DNA of 29,633 bases from a virus, in the IMG/VR virus record IMGVR_UViG_3300021959_000266, positions 1 through 29,633 of that record; one strand, written 5' to 3'. Both the position numbers and the translations under genes were made by a program. A model generated the notes under the pieces. That model was not told where the DNA came from. It did not search any database and saw nothing but the letters and a program-made list of their open reading frames with translations. Shown here piece by piece: positions 29,380 through 29,633 of the stretch. The first letter of the stretch is position 1, and each line of letters starts with the position of its first letter.

Positions 29380-29633
29380 TATTCTAGCAGTTCTATTAAC
29401 ATCGTGTGCATCCATTCCTCGTTTTTCAAACGAACCTCAGGAGTGCAATCCTGCAACTTGGGGGCCAGAATATAATCATGATTTATATAACTATGCACTT
29501 GCAATGGGAAGAACATTTGAAAGGGCAATACCTTTTATTTGTGTAGATGAAGCATTTGCAGTAGAACTTCCTTCAGTATTAAAACTGATGGAACTACCAC
29601 CAGCTACAACAATGCCTGTCGTTGCAGTTATGG
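29357..29633 (+). CDS. csgG: CsgG-like outer-membrane pore lipoprotein, 5' part
   Basis: The gene runs off the window end; 92 residues are visible from ATG 29357. A lipoprotein signal is clear: MARILTVSILAVLLTSCAS, with the lipobox Leu-Thr-Ser-Cys and Cys17. After a variable region, LMELPPATTMPVVAVM corresponds to the E. coli CsgG segment around LPAPTGKIFVSVY that starts the folded domain. CsgG forms the nonameric outer-membrane channel that exports curli subunits. Adjacency to the CsgF-like gene strengthens the call; the residues between lipobox and the LPP segment are unlike E. coli CsgG. Confidence 0.7.
   Translation, partial: MARILTVSILAVLLTSCASIPRFSNEPQECNPATWGPEYNHDLYNYALAMGRTFERAIPFICVDEAFAVELPSVLKLMELPPATTMPVVAVM

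Noticed and set aside
1-29633. CRISPR array, insertion sequence, intron or tRNA cluster
   Set aside because: No direct-repeat array, transposase, split core gene or cloverleaf was seen on either strand by reading.

Overview
This window is a stretch of an AT-rich, T4-like myovirus genome. Every supported gene lies on the + strand. The sequence carries the T4 virion core (terminase gp17, sheath gp18, tube gp19, portal gp20, prohead proteins, protease gp21, scaffold gp22, capsid gp23) and the T4 replication, recombination and late-transcription core (UvsY, UvsW, gp55, gp47, gp46, gp45, gp44, gp62, RegA). The marine-type accessory genes (peptide deformylase, two 2OG-Fe(II) oxygenases, a CobS/CobT-like pair), the low GC and the gene order suggest a marine phage of the cyanophage/pelagiphage/methylophage T4-like group. 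A heterotroph host such as SAR11 or OM43 is likelier than a cyanobacterium, since I see no photosynthesis genes. The host assignment is inference.

Layout. 1-9225 is the head/tail block, with T4 late promoters (TATAAATA) before gp18, gp20 and gp22 and a strong terminator after gp23. 9286-10301 holds two small unknowns and a second gp19-like tail-tube protein. 10351-13365 is a tightly overlapped uvsY / oxygenase / uvsW / Sm-like operon. 13431-13860 contains three tiny overlapping membrane proteins. 14013-17376 is gp55-gp47-gp46. 17390-20075 has a probable virion protein behind its own late promoter, then peptide deformylase overlapping a second oxygenase. 20116-24573 is an early region driven by three related sigma70-type promoters, encoding a CobT-like zincin+VWA protein, a Cys-rich protein and a CobS-like AAA+ ATPase. 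24566-27695 is a DUF3310-like protein and the 45-44-X-62-regA replication cluster, with a structured intergenic element before gp44. 27696-29633 is a late accessory cassette of four small membrane proteins followed by homologues of the curli secretion proteins CsgF and CsgG; CsgG is cut by the window end.

How they work together. gp55 together with the clamp gp45 would activate the TATAAATA promoters. gp45/44/62 and RegA serve and tune replication, and UvsY/UvsW/46/47 recombination. gp17-gp23 build and fill the capsid.

The most notable observations are: (1) the curli CsgF-CsgG pair at the end of a late membrane-protein cassette, placed after regA; (2) recurring promoter-to-ATG geometry that predicts leaderless mRNAs (late promoters with exactly five bases before ATG at three genes, and two sigma70-type promoters with six); (3) an early-promoter family with a conserved 18-base spacer; (4) a three-hairpin intergenic RNA before gp44; (5) overprinting of the deformylase tail by an oxygenase. 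There is no evidence here of tRNA genes, CRISPR arrays or insertion sequences.
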